A DNA stretch of 64,000 nt from Polynucleobacter necessarius (GCA_900095165.1 LT606947.1:1670309-1734308), one strand, 5' to 3'. Positions 8,623-19,457 are shown, numbered from the stretch's first letter. Notes: a model not told the origin generated them from the letters alone. A program made the numbers and translations.

Positions 8623-9939
8623 CTAATGGTCTTCTGGCTTGGAGTGCGATGCGAATAATTTAGGAAGCAACTTAATCAGGGCGTCACGCTCAGCGCCATT
8701 GGAGTGTTGTAAAGCATGCAATGAGCCATGTAAGAACTTATTCGTCAAGCCCTGAGCCATCGCATTGAGAACTTCTTGGGGATCTTCGCCACGCATCAAT
8801 CGTTTCATGGCACGATCGAGTTCAAGTTGTCTGAGATGTTCCCCTTGTTGCTGAATATCCTGAATCAAGGGCACAGTCTTGCGACCTTGCATCCAGTGCA
8901 TAAAGTTACCAACGCGATCTTCAATAATGGCTTCAGCTTGACTTACAGCTGCTTGACGCAAAGAGGCGCCCGTTTGAATCATGACGCCTAACTCATCTAC
9001 CGTATAAAGATAGATGTCATTTAAACGAGCAATCTCAGGCTCAAAATCACGAGGTACCGCTAAGTCAATCATCACCATCGGTTTATGGCGCCGGTGCTTG
9101 AGGGCGCTTTCTACCATTCCTAAGCCGATGATGGGGAGTGAGGATGCTGTGCTTGAAATGATGATGTCGAACTCATGCAAACGTGAGGGCAACTCTGAAA
9201 GCTTGAAAGATTCCGCTTCAACATCTTGAATGGAGATCGAGTCTGCTAATTCTTGGCCACGTTCAATTGTTCGATTGGCGATTGCGACTGCTTTGGGTTT
9301 GCGTGCAACGAAATGGGTTGCACACAAAGTAATCATGTCGCCAGCGCCAATAAATAGAACGCGTTGATCGGCAATACTTTCAAAAATACGTTCAGCTAAG
9401 CGAACAGAGGCTGCTGCCATCGAAATTGAATGAGCACCAATTTCTGTTGAACCACGAACTTCTTTTGCAACGGCAAAAGTTTTCTGAAAGAGTTGGTTGA
9501 GATAAGCGCCCAAGACGCCTGCATCATTTGCAGTGCGCACAGCATCTTTCATCTGCCCCAAGATTTGGGTTTCACCAATCACCATGGAATCTAAACCGCA
9601 AGCCACCCTAAAAGCGTGACGTACCGCATCCGATTGCGGAAGTGAATAAATATGTGGCTGCAAACTGCTTGGAGCAAGTTGTTGAGTCTTAGTTAACCAA
9701 TCAAAAGTAGCTTCATGCAACAGACTGGCTGCATCTGCATCGTTAGCGGCGCAATACACTTCTGTACGATTGCAGGTGGACAAAATTGTGGCTTCTGGAA
9801 GGCCGGCCTGATTCGCGCCAACGAGATGTTGGCGAAGATCGTGCAACGCTTCTTGAAGAAATTCAGGGTCAAAGGCGACCTTTTCCCGAATGGCGACTGG
9901 CGCTGTGTGATGATTGATGCCGAGTGTCAACAACTTCAT
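8623..9939 (-). CDS. hemA: Glutamyl-tRNA reductase
   Basis: 438 residues. The catalytic cysteine is C56 in STCNRTEVY, the NADPH-binding region begins near VLFIGAGDM (about residue 194), and the C-terminal helical dimerisation domain is complete. The enzyme reduces Glu-tRNA to glutamate-1-semialdehyde, the first step of C5 haem synthesis. First gene of hemA-prfA-prmC. Its ATG (9939-9937) is one base from a potential divergent start at 9941, so the promoter must lie inside the opposite gene. Confidence 0.96.
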   Translation of the reverse strand: MKLLTLGINHHTAPVAIREKVAFDPEFLQEALHDLRQHLVGANQAGLPEATILSTCNRTEVYCAANDADAASLLHEATFDWLTKTQQLAPSSLQPHIYSLPQSDAVRHAFRVACGLDSMVIGETQILGQMKDAVRTANDAGVLGAYLNQLFQKTFAVAKEVRGSTEIGAHSISMAAASVRLAERIFESIADQRVLFIGAGDMITLCATHFVARKPKAVAIANRTIERGQELADSISIQDVEAESFKLSELPSRLHEFDIIISSTASSLPIIGLGMVESALKHRRHKPMVMIDLAVPRDFEPEIARLNDIYLYTVDELGVMIQTGASLRQAAVSQAEAIIEDRVGNFMHWMQGRKTVPLIQDIQQQGEHLRQLELDRAMKRLMRGEDPQEVLNAMAQGLTNKFLHGSLHALQHSNGAERDALIKLLPKLFASHSKPEDH

Positions 9940-9940
9940 A

Positions 9941-10248
9941 ATGGTGATTATAGATTTGATGGCATCAACAATGGGGGTAGCAATGGGGTTTTTAGCGTTT
10001 CTGGTGATCGGTGGTCTAACTGGCGTATTTGCCTTGGTTTTTTACCCAGGACAACGCAAATTTAAGCCTAAAGCCAAGAAATTCCTCATGGCCGCCTTGA
10101 TAGGCTTCATATCTGCCCTAGCTAGCTCTTATTTAGGGCAATTTATAGGTTTGTTTCAGTCGGGGAAGATGCTGAGTGGCTGAGCGCCATAGTGGCTTCT
10201 TGTCTTGTGGGTTGCCTCTACGCGGCAGTTGCTAGAAAGGCTATTTAG
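9941..10248 (+). pseudogene. Small membrane protein, frameshifted
   Basis: The open frame from 9941 (or 9959) encodes two hydrophobic segments separated by a basic loop (PGQRKFKPKAKKF) and stops at 10181-10183. One additional G in the G4 run at 10162-10165 would join it to the frame reading EDAEWLSAIVASC and a third hydrophobic segment, ending at TAG 10246-10248. The joined form is a three-segment membrane protein of about 100 residues, loosely like the GlsB/YeaQ membrane proteins; the family is not certain. The present product would lose the last membrane segment. It is divergent from hemA with almost no spacer. Confidence 0.5.
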
Positions 10249-10571
10249 GCCAAGCCTAACCAAAGAGCCAATGCCCTGTTAACTCGCACCATCATTGCGT
10301 CATTGAGCTCACCAATTACAGATCCTATTTTTTCGCTTCGAATTGATATGATCTTATCGATTTGAACTTGGGATGGTCGAGATAGTCCATTGGTTTCGCT
10401 GGGCTCTATATCAAGTCGGAATATTGGAGCTTGCACAATTTCACTCGAAATCAGGGCAACGGTTAGCGTTGGATGAATGTCACTAAATACGTCTGACTGA
10501 AGGATTAAGACTGGTCGCGGCTTTTCAAAGTCGCCCTGCATGGCAACCGTTACTACATTGCCACGTTTCAT
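10245..10571 (-). CDS. MazF-like mRNA interferase toxin
   Basis: 108 residues with the MazF/PemK fold signatures: KRGNVVTVAM at the N terminus, the substrate-contacting KPRPVLILQ block (about 17-25) and VALISSEI in the third strand, where relatives usually have Thr-Ser. The end, RALALWLGLA, is typical of MazF partners of DUF3018 antitoxins. It would cleave mRNA when not bound by antitoxin. The start codon overlaps the antitoxin stop in an ATGA, the classic coupled arrangement. The frame is fully open although the antitoxin gene is interrupted, so the toxin is either poorly translated, weakened, or controlled elsewhere. Confidence 0.85.
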   Translation of the reverse strand: MKRGNVVTVAMQGDFEKPRPVLILQSDVFSDIHPTLTVALISSEIVQAPIFRLDIEPSETNGLSRPSQVQIDKIISIRSEKIGSVIGELNDAMMVRVNRALALWLGLA

Positions 10572-10783
10572 GCTTCATCCAAGTCAGCTAATGCGTCATC
10601 AAGGTAGGACATCAATTCTTTGTCTGCTCGATCGGATGTGGCTACTAATGCTGATTGGCGACGGCACTCTTCAAAAAAACCTGGGGCTTGCGTATTTGGA
10701 ACCCATATTTGAATAGGTCACAATCCAGCATCCCTTAAGGCAAGCCTATGTTTTTGGACTCGAAGTGCGGTATTTGAGGACAT
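10568..10783 (-). pseudogene. MazE-like antitoxin (DUF3018 type), nonsense at codon 22
   Basis: ATG at 10783-10781 opens a 72-codon frame running to the TGA overlapping the toxin start. Codon 22 (10720-10718) is TGA. The flanking residues are ALRVQKHRLALRDAGL, then PIQIWVPNTQAPGFFEECRR, which matches the DUF3018 antitoxin pattern in which this position is Arg, so one CGA-to-TGA transition explains it. The remaining 21-residue peptide would lack the toxin-binding C terminus. No in-frame ATG or GTG follows the stop until near the end. Intact family members neutralise MazF and repress the operon. Confidence 0.8.
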
Positions 10784-10802
10784 TTCTAAGCTCTTTATTT
10801 AC

Positions 10803-10814
10803 GTTACATGTAAC
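10803..10814. promoter_or_regulatory. Palindrome upstream of the mazEF-type pair
   Basis: GTTACATGTAAC is a perfect 12-base palindrome located 20 bases upstream of the antitoxin ATG. Antitoxins of this class commonly autoregulate by binding such sites, so it is a likely operator, though binding is inferred only from position and symmetry. Confidence 0.45.
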
Positions 10815-10850
10815 ATACTAACTCAGTTATTTGTTGCATGAAACTTAAGG

Positions 10851-11621
10851 TTAATCCCCCGTAGAAAATAAGTCCAAGCCCATTAAATTATTTCTACCTA
10901 CCCAAATAATTGGTTCTAGACCCTGCTTTATGAGCCATTCATTGGCCTTCGTGAAATGCCCGCAACTTGCCATTCCGCCCGGCTCCAGAAAGGGCCGATC
11001 TGTTTTGTAGACCCCAAGCCCGGAGGGGTGAGAGGATTGCAGAATCAATTGGTTCGGAGCCGCCTCAATCAGGGGCAACTTGGATTGGGCATGACTACCC
11101 CATAGCATCCAGACTAAATGGGGCTTTTGGAGAGCTAAGGCGCTAATCAACCTATCGATCAGGGATTTCCAGCCGAGGTTTGTGTGGCTGCCAGCCTCAC
11201 CCAGATTGACGCTGAGTGCAGTATTGAGCAACAGCACGCCTTGCTCAGCCCAGGCATGAAGATCGCCGCTAGGCAGAGTCCCAAAACCCTCCAAAGTTAG
11301 CGCTTTACTGATATTGCGTAAAGAGCTAGGAAATTGTCGGGAATTGGTAGGAATATTACTCGGGATAGAAAAGGCCAGGCCTTGAGCAAGCCCCGGGAAG
11401 TGATAGGGATCCTGGCCCAAGATGACGACTTTGACCTTGATAGGCGGAGTTAGGGCGAGTGCTTTAAAGAAATTCTGAGGCTCTGGACGAATGTCCTCAG
11501 CATTATTATTCAACTCAGCCCTGAGATTAGTCTGCAGCGTTTGCCATTCGTCAGATTCAAAGTAATCACCTAGCAGAGCATGCCAGTCCTCGGGAATATC
11601 GTCAGCGGAAAGCGAATGCAT
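10851..11621 (-). CDS. ung: Uracil-DNA glycosylase
   Basis: 256 residues of the family 1 Ung type. The water-activating loop GQDPYH is at 69-74 (catalytic Asp71), the Ser/Pro-rich minor-groove loop follows, and the DNA-intercalating loop HPSGLGVY lies near residue 197. It removes uracil from DNA and so limits C-to-T change. The C terminus runs about a dozen residues past the usual Trp ending (after EPIIW), which may be a small readthrough or natural tail. Its start touches the last base of the upstream peptidase gene. Otherwise intact. Confidence 0.93.
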   Translation of the reverse strand: MHSLSADDIPEDWHALLGDYFESDEWQTLQTNLRAELNNNAEDIRPEPQNFFKALALTPPIKVKVVILGQDPYHFPGLAQGLAFSIPSNIPTNSRQFPSSLRNISKALTLEGFGTLPSGDLHAWAEQGVLLLNTALSVNLGEAGSHTNLGWKSLIDRLISALALQKPHLVWMLWGSHAQSKLPLIEAAPNQLILQSSHPSGLGVYKTDRPFLEPGGMASCGHFTKANEWLIKQGLEPIIWVGRNNLMGLDLFSTGD

Positions 11622-13405
11622 TACTCAGCTGGAGTGAGTGTGTACTGAGTTGGAATTTGATCATCCTCAAGAACAGTCATGCATTCATGTTCTAGATCAT
11701 CTCGGTAAAAGCAAATCTGGATGACTTGTCCCAAGATCAAGCTGGAAAGAACCTTTTCCCAACGAGCGGCAATAATCCGTTCACCATTAATACTAGCGAT
11801 CAAATCTCCAGTCGCCAGGCCTGCTAATTGCGCAGCTCCACCATCAAGGACATGCGTTACTTTTAGCCATCCATTTGCCTCAGTATGGCGTAGTCCTAAT
11901 TGCAATTTGATTTGTTCTAGTTTGGAATGGACTTTCTGCTTCACAGAAATTGTTTTTGGATCAAGCCACTTCTGGATTGGAATATCTTCAACGCCAAAAA
12001 TATAGCGAAACTTAAACTCATTCCAAGTTTTGTTAAATCCTGCGCCCAGAAGTGCGAGTATCAAATCATCCAAGCCGTCCTCAGCAATGCCATCGAGCGT
12101 GACACCATGCGTTTGCCAAATGAGGCGCATCAAATCATCTAGGGATTGACGGTTACCACTGAAGCCGCGAATCTTGAGATCTAAACCTAAGGCAAGCAAT
12201 GCCCCCTTGCCGTAATAACTCACTACCGCATTCGGAGTGTTCTCATCGGCTTGGTAGTACTTTGTCCAGGCGTCAAAAGAGCTATCTGCCAAGCTTTGCT
12301 TGAGTCTTCCTGGCCCGCGTAAAATGCCATTCCAATTGTTCGCAACCAGCTTGAGATAGGCTTTGAGATCGATGCGTTTGCTACGGAATAATTGCAGATC
12401 ATCGTAGTAACTCGTAAAGCCTTCAAATAGCCACAGTAAGCGAGTATGGTTTCTGCGATCGAGTTGATAAGGTTGAAATATTTTGGGTTGAATCCGTTTA
12501 ACTAGCCAGACATGAAAATACTCATGACTACAAAGACCTAAAAACTCACGATAGGACGCCTCATCTAAATGGGTGTTGGCTTGAGGAATCTGATCGCGAC
12601 GGCATAGTAATGCAGTGCTATTGCGATGCTCAAGTCCACCATACCCAGAAAGAACCGCATTGACCAAAAATAAATAATTCTGGAAAGGCGCCTTCTTTGT
12701 CTTAGGTTCAAAGGGATTAATGGTACAGGTGCAGATAGCCTGAAGGTCGGCTGCTAAACGCTCTAGATCAATTTCATGAATGCAGCCCTGAATCGCCATG
12801 CTGTGTGATACACCATTCGATTTCCAATGGGCAATTTGAAACTCTCCCATCGCAATTGGATGATCCAGTAGATCATCATAATTTTTGGCGAGATAAAAGC
12901 CGTAACCTTGACCATCTACTTTGGCTGCTTGTAGGCCTGTCTGAACAGTCCAAGAATTCGTCCAAGTATCTTTAGGTGGAATTAATGTTAATGCGCAGGG
13001 TAAAGACTCTTGACCTTTGACTGCCAAACATAAACTACTTAAATTGATAAACGCACGCTCAGTATCGAGATAAGCTGCGCGCACTGAAGTATCAAATGCA
13101 TATACCATTGTGAGAATTTCTACTGCACCGGCTACCCTAGGTAAGCGCCACTGATCGTTATCGATCCTTTCTAGTTGCAGTACTTCATACGGGTTATCAA
13201 TTGCAAACGCTTCAATCGTTTCAATTTGCTTGCTGAAGTCTCGAATCAAATAGCTTCCTGGAATCCATGCAGGCATTTTTAGAATCTGCCCATTCAGTAA
13301 TGGGTTCTCAATACGCAACTTCACATGAAAGCGGTGGCCATGCAGATCTGCCGCCTAAATGATGTATTGGATTGCAGGTAAATCAGAAGTATTCAATTCG
13401 TTCAT
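11621..13405 (-). pseudogene. M61-family metallopeptidase (glycyl aminopeptidase-like), stop at codon 17
   Basis: The frame from ATG 13405-13403 is protein-like but reads TAG at 13357-13355 (codon 17), followed directly by AADLHGHRFHVKLRI, the expected N-terminal strand of M61 peptidases. After that it is open for about 577 codons to 11621. The zinc site HEYFH lies at about residues 294-298 of the full frame, with a downstream LFEGFTSYY supplying the third ligand, and a C-terminal PDZ-like domain is visible (GGAAQLAGLATGDLIASINGE). A CAG-to-TAG transition would explain the stop. Restart at GTG 13324 would remove part of the N-terminal beta domain, so some product is possible. Confidence 0.75.
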
Positions 13406-13417
13406 AAGCTTGACCTA

Positions 13418-14134
13418 TTACTTTAGGCTGCTAAATTTCTTCTCAATATCGGTGATTTGCATGGCACCTTGGAAGCGACTGCCATCAGCAAAGAAAATAG
13501 TGGGGGCGCCAGTAATACCATAGGTTTTCGCAAAGCTCATATTCTTATTTAAAGGAGTGGAACAGTCGCCTTTTCCGCTCGGCGCAACGCCATTGATCAT
13601 CCAATCAATATAAGCCTTCTGCGGATCGGCAGAGCACCAAATTTGTTTAGACTTCTGTGCGGAGTCTGGCGACAAAATCGGAATGAGATAGGTGTAGATA
13701 ATGACGTTGTCTAACTGTTGGAGTGATTTCTCAAGGCGCTTGCAGTAGCCGCAGTTGGGGTCAGAGAAAATTGCTAGTTGTCGGCTGCCATTGTCGCGTA
13801 CGGCTTTTAAAGCATTTGATGGATTCAGTTCGGACCATTTAATGCGATTCAGGTCCGCCTGTTTTTGTTCGGTGATATTTTTTCCAGTAGCGATCTCAAT
13901 GATTTCACCCTGAATTAAATATTTGCTGCTTGCATCGGCATAAAACACATCATTCCCTACCAACACCTCGTATATGCCGGGAATGGGAGAGGGAGAAACA
14001 CTTTTAATTTTGGTATTGGCGCCGATTTTCTTTTGCAGCTCAGATCTGACTTGCTGCTCCGATTGTGCGTTCACTATTCCCGTTAATAAAGTGAAAGAAC
14101 AGACTAAGACGAGAGAAGAAAATAATTTATTCAA
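13418..14134 (-). CDS. dsbC: Thiol:disulfide interchange protein DsbC
   Basis: Periplasmic disulfide isomerase. A hydrophobic signal peptide ends at VNA before QSEQQ, then an N-terminal dimerisation domain, then a thioredoxin fold with the active site CGYC (about residues 128-131) and a cis-Pro loop at TGAPTIFF. No ATG is available; I chose TTG 14134-14132, which gives a normal signal peptide and overlaps the end of ubiH by eight bases. An earlier TTG at 14161 would add nine residues. It shuffles wrong disulfides and needs DsbD for reduction. Complete at 238 residues. Confidence 0.88.
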   Translation of the reverse strand: MNKLFSSLVLVCSFTLLTGIVNAQSEQQVRSELQKKIGANTKIKSVSPSPIPGIYEVLVGNDVFYADASSKYLIQGEIIEIATGKNITEQKQADLNRIKWSELNPSNALKAVRDNGSRQLAIFSDPNCGYCKRLEKSLQQLDNVIIYTYLIPILSPDSAQKSKQIWCSADPQKAYIDWMINGVAPSGKGDCSTPLNKNMSFAKTYGITGAPTIFFADGSRFQGAMQITDIEKKFSSLK

Positions 14135-15401
14135 AATCAATATTTCCGAGGGCGCGCTCAATTAGGCGCCGTTTAATAAAGTGACTACGATTGACGAGGC
14201 CTAAGCCCCAATTGCGCAATTGCTTCTCGGTACTGCTGCTGGCTGAGAATAACTTCTTGAGCTTATCTGTCGCCCAGAGCAGCGCGCTAGTATCGCCTTG
14301 ACGCTGACGCTCATAACGACGCAACAATACTTTGTCATTTGGTAGTCGGAAAGATTCTCGCTTGCTCAAAATATGTAGCAGTGTTGCTACATCCCTGAGT
14401 CCCAAGTTCAAGCCTTGCCCAGCCAAAGGGTGCATGACATGAGCGGCATCACCAATGAGAACTACTTTGGGGTTTTCATCTGGACCAACAAACCGACTCG
14501 CGCGAATTCTTTTGAGCGGAAAGGCTGCTGGCGTTGAGTTGAGTGTGAGTGACCCAAGTTGCTTCACTATTTCCCCATTGGCAATTGAGGAAAACTTTTC
14601 AGCCCATGCCACTTGATCTAGTTTTAAAAGTTCCGCAGCATTGTCTGGTGAAGTTGACCACACCATTGAGACTTGTTTGTTTGGTAATGGCAATATCGCT
14701 ACGATATCGCCGCCTGGCAAAAACCATTGGTAAGCTGTTTCCAAATGCGCGTTACTGTAAATCCAATTTGCTACCACGGCACTTTGTGAATAACTTTCTT
14801 CTTTTGTGGAAATCCCTAACTCGGTTCGTATAGGTGAATTCGCTCCATCAGCGGCAATGACGAATTGAGCGCGTATGGTAGATCCATTTGCAAGATAGAG
14901 GATTGCTCCATCCGAATCCATTTGAATATTTACTACCGCGTCATTGATGCGCTCTAATTTATTTTGGAAGCGTGAGGCTTGATCTAGGGTGTGTTCGATT
15001 ACGCTCGATTCGCCAATCCATGCCAACTGGGGGGTGCCTGTTTCAAAAGCAGACAAATGTAGCTGATCATGTTTCTCTCCGCGATCGCCATAAATTCGCA
15101 TATCTCGAACAGGCTGTATGCGACTGTGATCAACGGCATCCCAAATCTGAAGATGGGCTAATAGCTTTTGGGTGCTGGGAGAAAAGGCGTAAATCCGTCG
15201 TCCCAATTGATTCCCCTGCGGCGCAAGAACAGCTTGCCCTAAGTCGGGTGCGATTTGAATGGTTTGTAGGCCAAGCTGAGCTAGGCCTAAGGCGCAGGCC
15301 TTACCCGCTATGCCTCCACCCACTACAGCGACATCGATTGTCCGCGTTTGGGGGGGATTTTTGGGCAATTTAGTCGGGTTATTTTGGAGAACTTCTGACA
15401 T
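14127..15401 (-). CDS. UbiH/UbiF/VisC-type FAD-dependent hydroxylase
   Basis: 424 residues of flavin monooxygenase. The FAD-binding GGGIAG is at about 28-33, the central DG motif is [12 protein letters not shown], and the second FAD motif is [18 protein letters not shown] near residue 310. Family members hydroxylate the ubiquinone ring; a coq7-type hydroxylase is also encoded here (30402), so both would serve quinone synthesis. I cannot tell UbiH from UbiF or UbiI by sequence alone. Divergent from ychF, with 39 bases between start codons. Confidence 0.88.
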   Translation of the reverse strand: MSEVLQNNPTKLPKNPPQTRTIDVAVVGGGIAGKACALGLAQLGLQTIQIAPDLGQAVLAPQGNQLGRRIYAFSPSTQKLLAHLQIWDAVDHSRIQPVRDMRIYGDRGEKHDQLHLSAFETGTPQLAWIGESSVIEHTLDQASRFQNKLERINDAVVNIQMDSDGAILYLANGSTIRAQFVIAADGANSPIRTELGISTKEESYSQSAVVANWIYSNAHLETAYQWFLPGGDIVAILPLPNKQVSMVWSTSPDNAAELLKLDQVAWAEKFSSIANGEIVKQLGSLTLNSTPAAFPLKRIRASRFVGPDENPKVVLIGDAAHVMHPLAGQGLNLGLRDVATLLHILSKRESFRLPNDKVLLRRYERQRQGDTSALLWATDKLKKLFSASSSTEKQLRNWGLGLVNRSHFIKRRLIERALGNIDFE

Positions 15402-15440
15402 ATCTCGATGATATCGAAACTAGCCCTTTACAATACGGCT

Positions 15441-16535
15441 ATGTCTTTGAAATGTGGCATCGTCGGCCTGCCTAACGTCGGCAAATCTACCCTCTTTAAC
15501 GCGCTTACTAAAGCTGGAATCGTGGCGGAAAACTATCCTTTCTGCACAATCGAGCCTAATGTCGGCGTGGTCGAGGTTCCTGACCCCCGTCTAGCCGCTT
15601 TGGCTGAGATCGTAAAGCCTGAGCGCATCCTGCCTGCAGCCGTCGAATTTGTCGATATTGCGGGCTTGGTGGCTGGAGCCTCTAAAGGTGAAGGCCTGGG
15701 AAATCAATTTTTAGCGAATATTCGCGAAACTGACGCCATTACCCATGTCGTGCGCTGTTTTGAGGATGCTAACGTAATCCACGTAGCAGGCAAGATCGAT
15801 CCGATCTCCGATATCGCGGTGATTGATACCGAGCTGGCCTTATCCGACTTAACCGCTGTGGAAAAAACTCTGCAGCGCTCCAGTAAGGCTGCTAAGTCAG
15901 GAAACGACAAAGAGGCGGCTGCTTTGGTGGCTGTGCTAACTAAGGTGCAGGCCCATTTGGATCAAGCTCAGCCAGTTCGTAGCTTGAAACTGACTGACGA
16001 AGAAAATCTACTCTTGAAGCCTTTGTGCTTGATCACAGCAAAGCCAGCGATGTATATCGCCAACGTCAAAGAAGATGGCTTTGAAAATAATCTGCATTTA
16101 GAAGCGGTGATTCAGCATGCAGCTAAAGAGGGCGCCCCAGTTGTTCCGGTTTGTGCAGCAATCGAGGCAGAAATCGCTGATTTAGATGACGCTGACAAGG
16201 CTGAGTTCTTGGCAGACCTCGGCATGGAAGAATCTGGATTAGATCGTGTGATTCGCGCAGGCTATAAGTTACTAGGCTTGCAGACCTACTTTACGGCGGG
16301 TGTTAAAGAGGTTCGTGCCTGGACAATTCATCAGGGTGATACTGCTCCGCAGGCTGCAGGAGTGATTCATGCAGACTTTGAGCGTGGCTTTATTCGTGCA
16401 CAAACTATTGCTTTTGAAGACTTCATTCAATTTAAGGGTGAGTCTGGTGCCAAAGAGGCTGGGAAAATGCGTGCTGAAGGTAAGGAATATGTTGTTAAAG
16501 ACGGTGACGTCTTGAACTTCCTCTTTAATGTCTAA
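15441..16535 (+). CDS. ychF: Ribosome-binding ATPase YchF (OLA1 family)
   Basis: 364 residues, standard for the family. The P-loop GLPNVGKST is at 9-17, the switch II region is [14 protein letters not shown], the Asn/Lys specificity motif is the noncanonical one that favours ATP, and the C-terminal TGS domain ends with [16 protein letters not shown]. It binds the large ribosomal subunit and affects stress tolerance. ATG 15441 gives the conserved MSLKCGIVG start, whereas the open frame upstream of it does not look like protein. Confidence 0.95.
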   Translation: MSLKCGIVGLPNVGKSTLFNALTKAGIVAENYPFCTIEPNVGVVEVPDPRLAALAEIVKPERILPAAVEFVDIAGLVAGASKGEGLGNQFLANIRETDAITHVVRCFEDANVIHVAGKIDPISDIAVIDTELALSDLTAVEKTLQRSSKAAKSGNDKEAAALVAVLTKVQAHLDQAQPVRSLKLTDEENLLLKPLCLITAKPAMYIANVKEDGFENNLHLEAVIQHAAKEGAPVVPVCAAIEAEIADLDDADKAEFLADLGMEESGLDRVIRAGYKLLGLQTYFTAGVKEVRAWTIHQGDTAPQAAGVIHADFERGFIRAQTIAFEDFIQFKGESGAKEAGKMRAEGKEYVVKDGDVLNFLFNV

Positions 16536-16576
16536 AGCAGTACTGTTAAGGGCTTTTTTATTGGATTGAGATTAAA

Positions 16577-16929
16577 TCAGCTTGCTTCAACAGCCTTTTT
16601 TAAGCACTTAGAAATTTCTTCATAGCGCTTGATGGCAATCTTGTTTGGAACCACTTCTTTTTTTCGCCCATCTTCATTTGCTGCCATCTTGATATAACCC
16701 ATAGCACTAAGGTTCTTTAGTCGCCCATGAAGGGTCGCTTGGGAGCCAAGCTCTGACAGAGAGATAAGATCCCCAACCAAAATAGGCTGTTTGGCATGAA
16801 AGTTCAAAATGATTTTATCTAGAAGACTTTCTTCAATAGAGTCGAGTTTTTTTCCCCAGGATTGATGCGATCTAGAACATCAATCAGGTTTAAAAATCGA
16901 ATGTAGCAAGAAGGCTTAATGGTAGACAT
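16577..16929 (-). pseudogene. Winged-helix (MarR-like) transcriptional regulator, frameshifted
   Basis: ATG at 16929-16927 begins a frame that stops after 37 codons. Adding one base to the A7 run (T7 on the plus strand, 16847-16853) joins it to the frame ending at 16577. The joined product, about 117 residues, reads INPGEKKLDSIEESLLDKI then a helix-turn-helix (LSELGSQATLHGRLKNLSAM) and a wing (GYIKMAANEDGRKK). That layout is MarR-like. The surviving 76-residue piece retains the DNA-binding part but lacks the N-terminal helices used for dimerisation. Target genes are unknown. Confidence 0.6.
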
Positions 16930-17032
16930 AGCTTTGTAATGGTGTTGTTAGAGGCTATTGGCCTCAGGGTTAACAGCAGTATATTTCCTAATTCATGGGC
17001 TGGTAGTATGAGGGAATATTGCAAAAATAACC

Positions 17033-17599
17033 ATGCTGACAGTCATGAAAAGAATATTCTCGGAATCGACGACAGGCTTTCTGGTTAGCATTTTCCTGTA
17101 TTCGACCCTGTTTTATCTCAATGATTGGCTTACAAGTCACCTGACATTTGGTCTGGGGGTGAGCTGGATTTATCTGCCTGCGGGGCTTCGCCTATTCCTT
17201 ACCCTCATATTTGGCTTGCCTGGAGCTTTGGGGATAGCGTTTGCATCCTTTTTGATTAGTTATTTAGGATCATTCCCCCATGAGCTCACAACTTGTGTTG
17301 GTGTAGGGCTGATATCAAGCTTTGCCCCGTATTTAGCCACGATCTTTGTATTGAGTAATCTAAAAATCTCACCAAATCTGAATAACTTGAGCTTGTCTAA
17401 GCTAGCAATCTGCACTTTGATCTACGCAGCTCTAAGTGCTGGTTTGCATCAATGGTGGTTTGCACTCCGAGAGCTAGATGAAACGGGTAGCTTTAATCAC
17501 TTCTTGGTGATGCTAATTGGTGATGTGCTTGGCACAATAGTGCTCGTTGGGTTGATTAAAGCGGGCCTGGACCTGCTCAAGCCCTCTAAGCTTGCTTAA
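17033..17599 (+). CDS. Integral membrane protein, MASE1-like
   Basis: 188 residues with five or six hydrophobic segments. The block [17 protein letters not shown] followed by [11 protein letters not shown] resembles the N-terminal part of MASE1 membrane sensor domains, but no signalling domain follows and the frame ends normally. Function is unknown. The start could be ATG 17033 or 17045. It converges with trpC, overlapping its stop by four bases. Confidence 0.65.
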   Translation: MLTVMKRIFSESTTGFLVSIFLYSTLFYLNDWLTSHLTFGLGVSWIYLPAGLRLFLTLIFGLPGALGIAFASFLISYLGSFPHELTTCVGVGLISSFAPYLATIFVLSNLKISPNLNNLSLSKLAICTLIYAALSAGLHQWWFALRELDETGSFNHFLVMLIGDVLGTIVLVGLIKAGLDLLKPSKLA

Positions 17600-18399
17600 T
17601 TAAATAGTTCACTTAGAGCGGCGCCGGGATCGTTGGCGCGCATAAATGCTTCGCCCACCAAGAAAGCATTGATTTGATGATCGCGCATTAACTGCACATC
17701 GGTGCGACTCATGATGCCCGATTCAGTAACTAAGGTTTTTCCTGCTGGCACCATCGATAGTAAAGATAGCGTGGTTTGAAGGGTGACTTTAAAAGTCTTG
17801 AGATTGCGATTATTAATTCCGAGCAGCGGGGTTTTTAATTCGAGGGCTTGCTCTAACTCAGGAGCGTTATGAACCTCAATCAGAACATCTAAGCCCAGCT
17901 CGTGTGCACAAGTTTCTAGCTCTTTCATTTGATTGAGCTCTAAACAAGCCACAATGAGCAAAATAGCATCGGCACCGATTGCTCTTGCTTCGTAGACTTG
18001 ATAAGGGTCGATCGTAAAGTCTTTGCGTAAAACTGGAATGCTGCACGCAGCCCTTGCGGCTTGAAGGTAGGGATTCGCTCCCTGAAAATAATCTTTATCC
18101 GTGAGAACGGATAAGCAGGCTGCACCATTTTTTTCATAAGATTGAGCAATCTCAGCTGGCTGAAAATTTTCTCGCAATATTCCCTTGCTAGGGCTCGCTT
18201 TTTTAATCTCGGTTATCACACCCGCTTTACCTACCGCAATCTTATTGTTGATAGACTGAATAAAGCCCCGAGGCTTTAATAGCGCATCATGATTATTTTC
18301 TTCAGCCTGATCGCGTTGATTGGCTAAAGAGATTTTTTGTGAATCAGCGGCAATCTCAATTTTTTTGGTGGCAACAATTTTGTCGAGGATATCGCTCAT
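17596..18399 (-). CDS. trpC: Indole-3-glycerol phosphate synthase
   Basis: 267 residues, a single TIM barrel without fused TrpF. The catalytic Lys lies in [10 protein letters not shown], and [37 protein letters not shown] and VTESGI are the family's strand-end motifs. It closes CdRP to indole-3-glycerol phosphate in tryptophan synthesis. Last gene of rpe-trpEGDC, 11 bases after trpD. Intact. Confidence 0.97.
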   Translation of the reverse strand: MSDILDKIVATKKIEIAADSQKISLANQRDQAEENNHDALLKPRGFIQSINNKIAVGKAGVITEIKKASPSKGILRENFQPAEIAQSYEKNGAACLSVLTDKDYFQGANPYLQAARAACSIPVLRKDFTIDPYQVYEARAIGADAILLIVACLELNQMKELETCAHELGLDVLIEVHNAPELEQALELKTPLLGINNRNLKTFKVTLQTTLSLLSMVPAGKTLVTESGIMSRTDVQLMRDHQINAFLVGEAFMRANDPGAALSELFN

Positions 18400-18410
18400 G
18401 AAGATCTTAA

Positions 18411-19433
18411 TTAGTTTTGGGTTGCGGCTACAAATTGGTCTAGCTTTTGACGAGCAGCGCCAGAAGCGATGGCTGCTTGGGCCATCTGAATACCGCTAGC
18501 AATGCTTGGTGCCACATCAGCTACATACAGTACTGCTCCGGCATTGAGACAAACAATGTCACTAGCAGGGCCAGGTGTTTTATTGAGTACATCTAAAACA
18601 ATGGCTTTGGATTCTTCGGCGTTAGCAACCTTAAAGCTATTCGTAGGCGCGGTATTTAGACCGAAGTCTTTTGGATGAATTTCATATTCACGGACTTGGC
18701 CATCTTTTAGCTCGCCAACCAGAGTAGGGCCTTCAAGTGAAATTTCATCTAGACCGTCGCGACCATAAACTACCAATGCATGATCCATGCCCATGGCTTG
18801 TAGTACGCGCGCCTGAATACCCACCAAGTCAGCATGAAACACGCCCATCAAAATGCGCTTGGCATCAGCCGGGTTGGTTAGTGGCCCCAAGATATTAAAA
18901 ATCGTTCGCACACCCAAATCTTTTCGAATCGGCACCACATTCTTCATCGCGGGGTGATGATTCGGGGCAAACATAAAGCCTGCACCCACTTTAGTGATGC
19001 ATTTTGCGACTTGCTCTGATGAGAGCGAGAGTTTCACGCCGAGGGACTCCAGAATATCTGCGCTTCCAGATTTGCTGCTCACGCTGCGATTGCCGTGTTT
19101 AGCAATTTTTGCCCCAGCCGCCGCCGCCACAAACATCGCTGCTGTAGAAATATTGAAAGTGTGGGCACCATCACCACCAGTGCCCACTATATCTACTAAA
19201 TTTTTTCTATCTTCAACGTGTACTGGCGTCGCAAACTCACGCATCACTTGAGCGGCTGCAGCAATCTCACCAACAGTCTCCTTTTTGGTACGTAGGGCAA
19301 CTAGTAGACCAGCTACTAAAGTTGAAGGCATCTCACCACTCATAATGAGACGCATCATCGCCGTCATCTCATCGTGAAAAAGTTCACGATGTTCAATACA
19401 GCGTTGCAGTGCTTGCTGAGGTGTAATAGACAT
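18411..19433 (-). CDS. trpD: Anthranilate [25 protein letters not shown]
   Basis: 340 residues. The PRPP-binding [15 protein letters not shown] lies near residue 85, [15 protein letters not shown] near 113 and NHHPAMKNV near 157, all standard for TrpD. It transfers phosphoribose to anthranilate. Sits 24 bases after trpG in the operon. No lesion. Confidence 0.97.
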   Translation of the reverse strand: MSITPQQALQRCIEHRELFHDEMTAMMRLIMSGEMPSTLVAGLLVALRTKKETVGEIAAAAQVMREFATPVHVEDRKNLVDIVGTGGDGAHTFNISTAAMFVAAAAGAKIAKHGNRSVSSKSGSADILESLGVKLSLSSEQVAKCITKVGAGFMFAPNHHPAMKNVVPIRKDLGVRTIFNILGPLTNPADAKRILMGVFHADLVGIQARVLQAMGMDHALVVYGRDGLDEISLEGPTLVGELKDGQVREYEIHPKDFGLNTAPTNSFKVANAEESKAIVLDVLNKTPGPASDIVCLNAGAVLYVADVAPSIASGIQMAQAAIASGAARQKLDQFVAATQN

Positions 19434-19457
19434 AGGGATCGAGTTAATATTCTTGAG

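Noticed and set aside
10718-10720. TGA in the antitoxin as a selenocysteine codon
   Set aside because: The family has Arg here, no SECIS-like hairpin is evident after it, and many other stops of all three types occur in the window.
16536-16565. Terminator after ychF
   Set aside because: A short AAAGC/GCTTT pairing before T6 is possible, but the stem is only five bases with a large loop.
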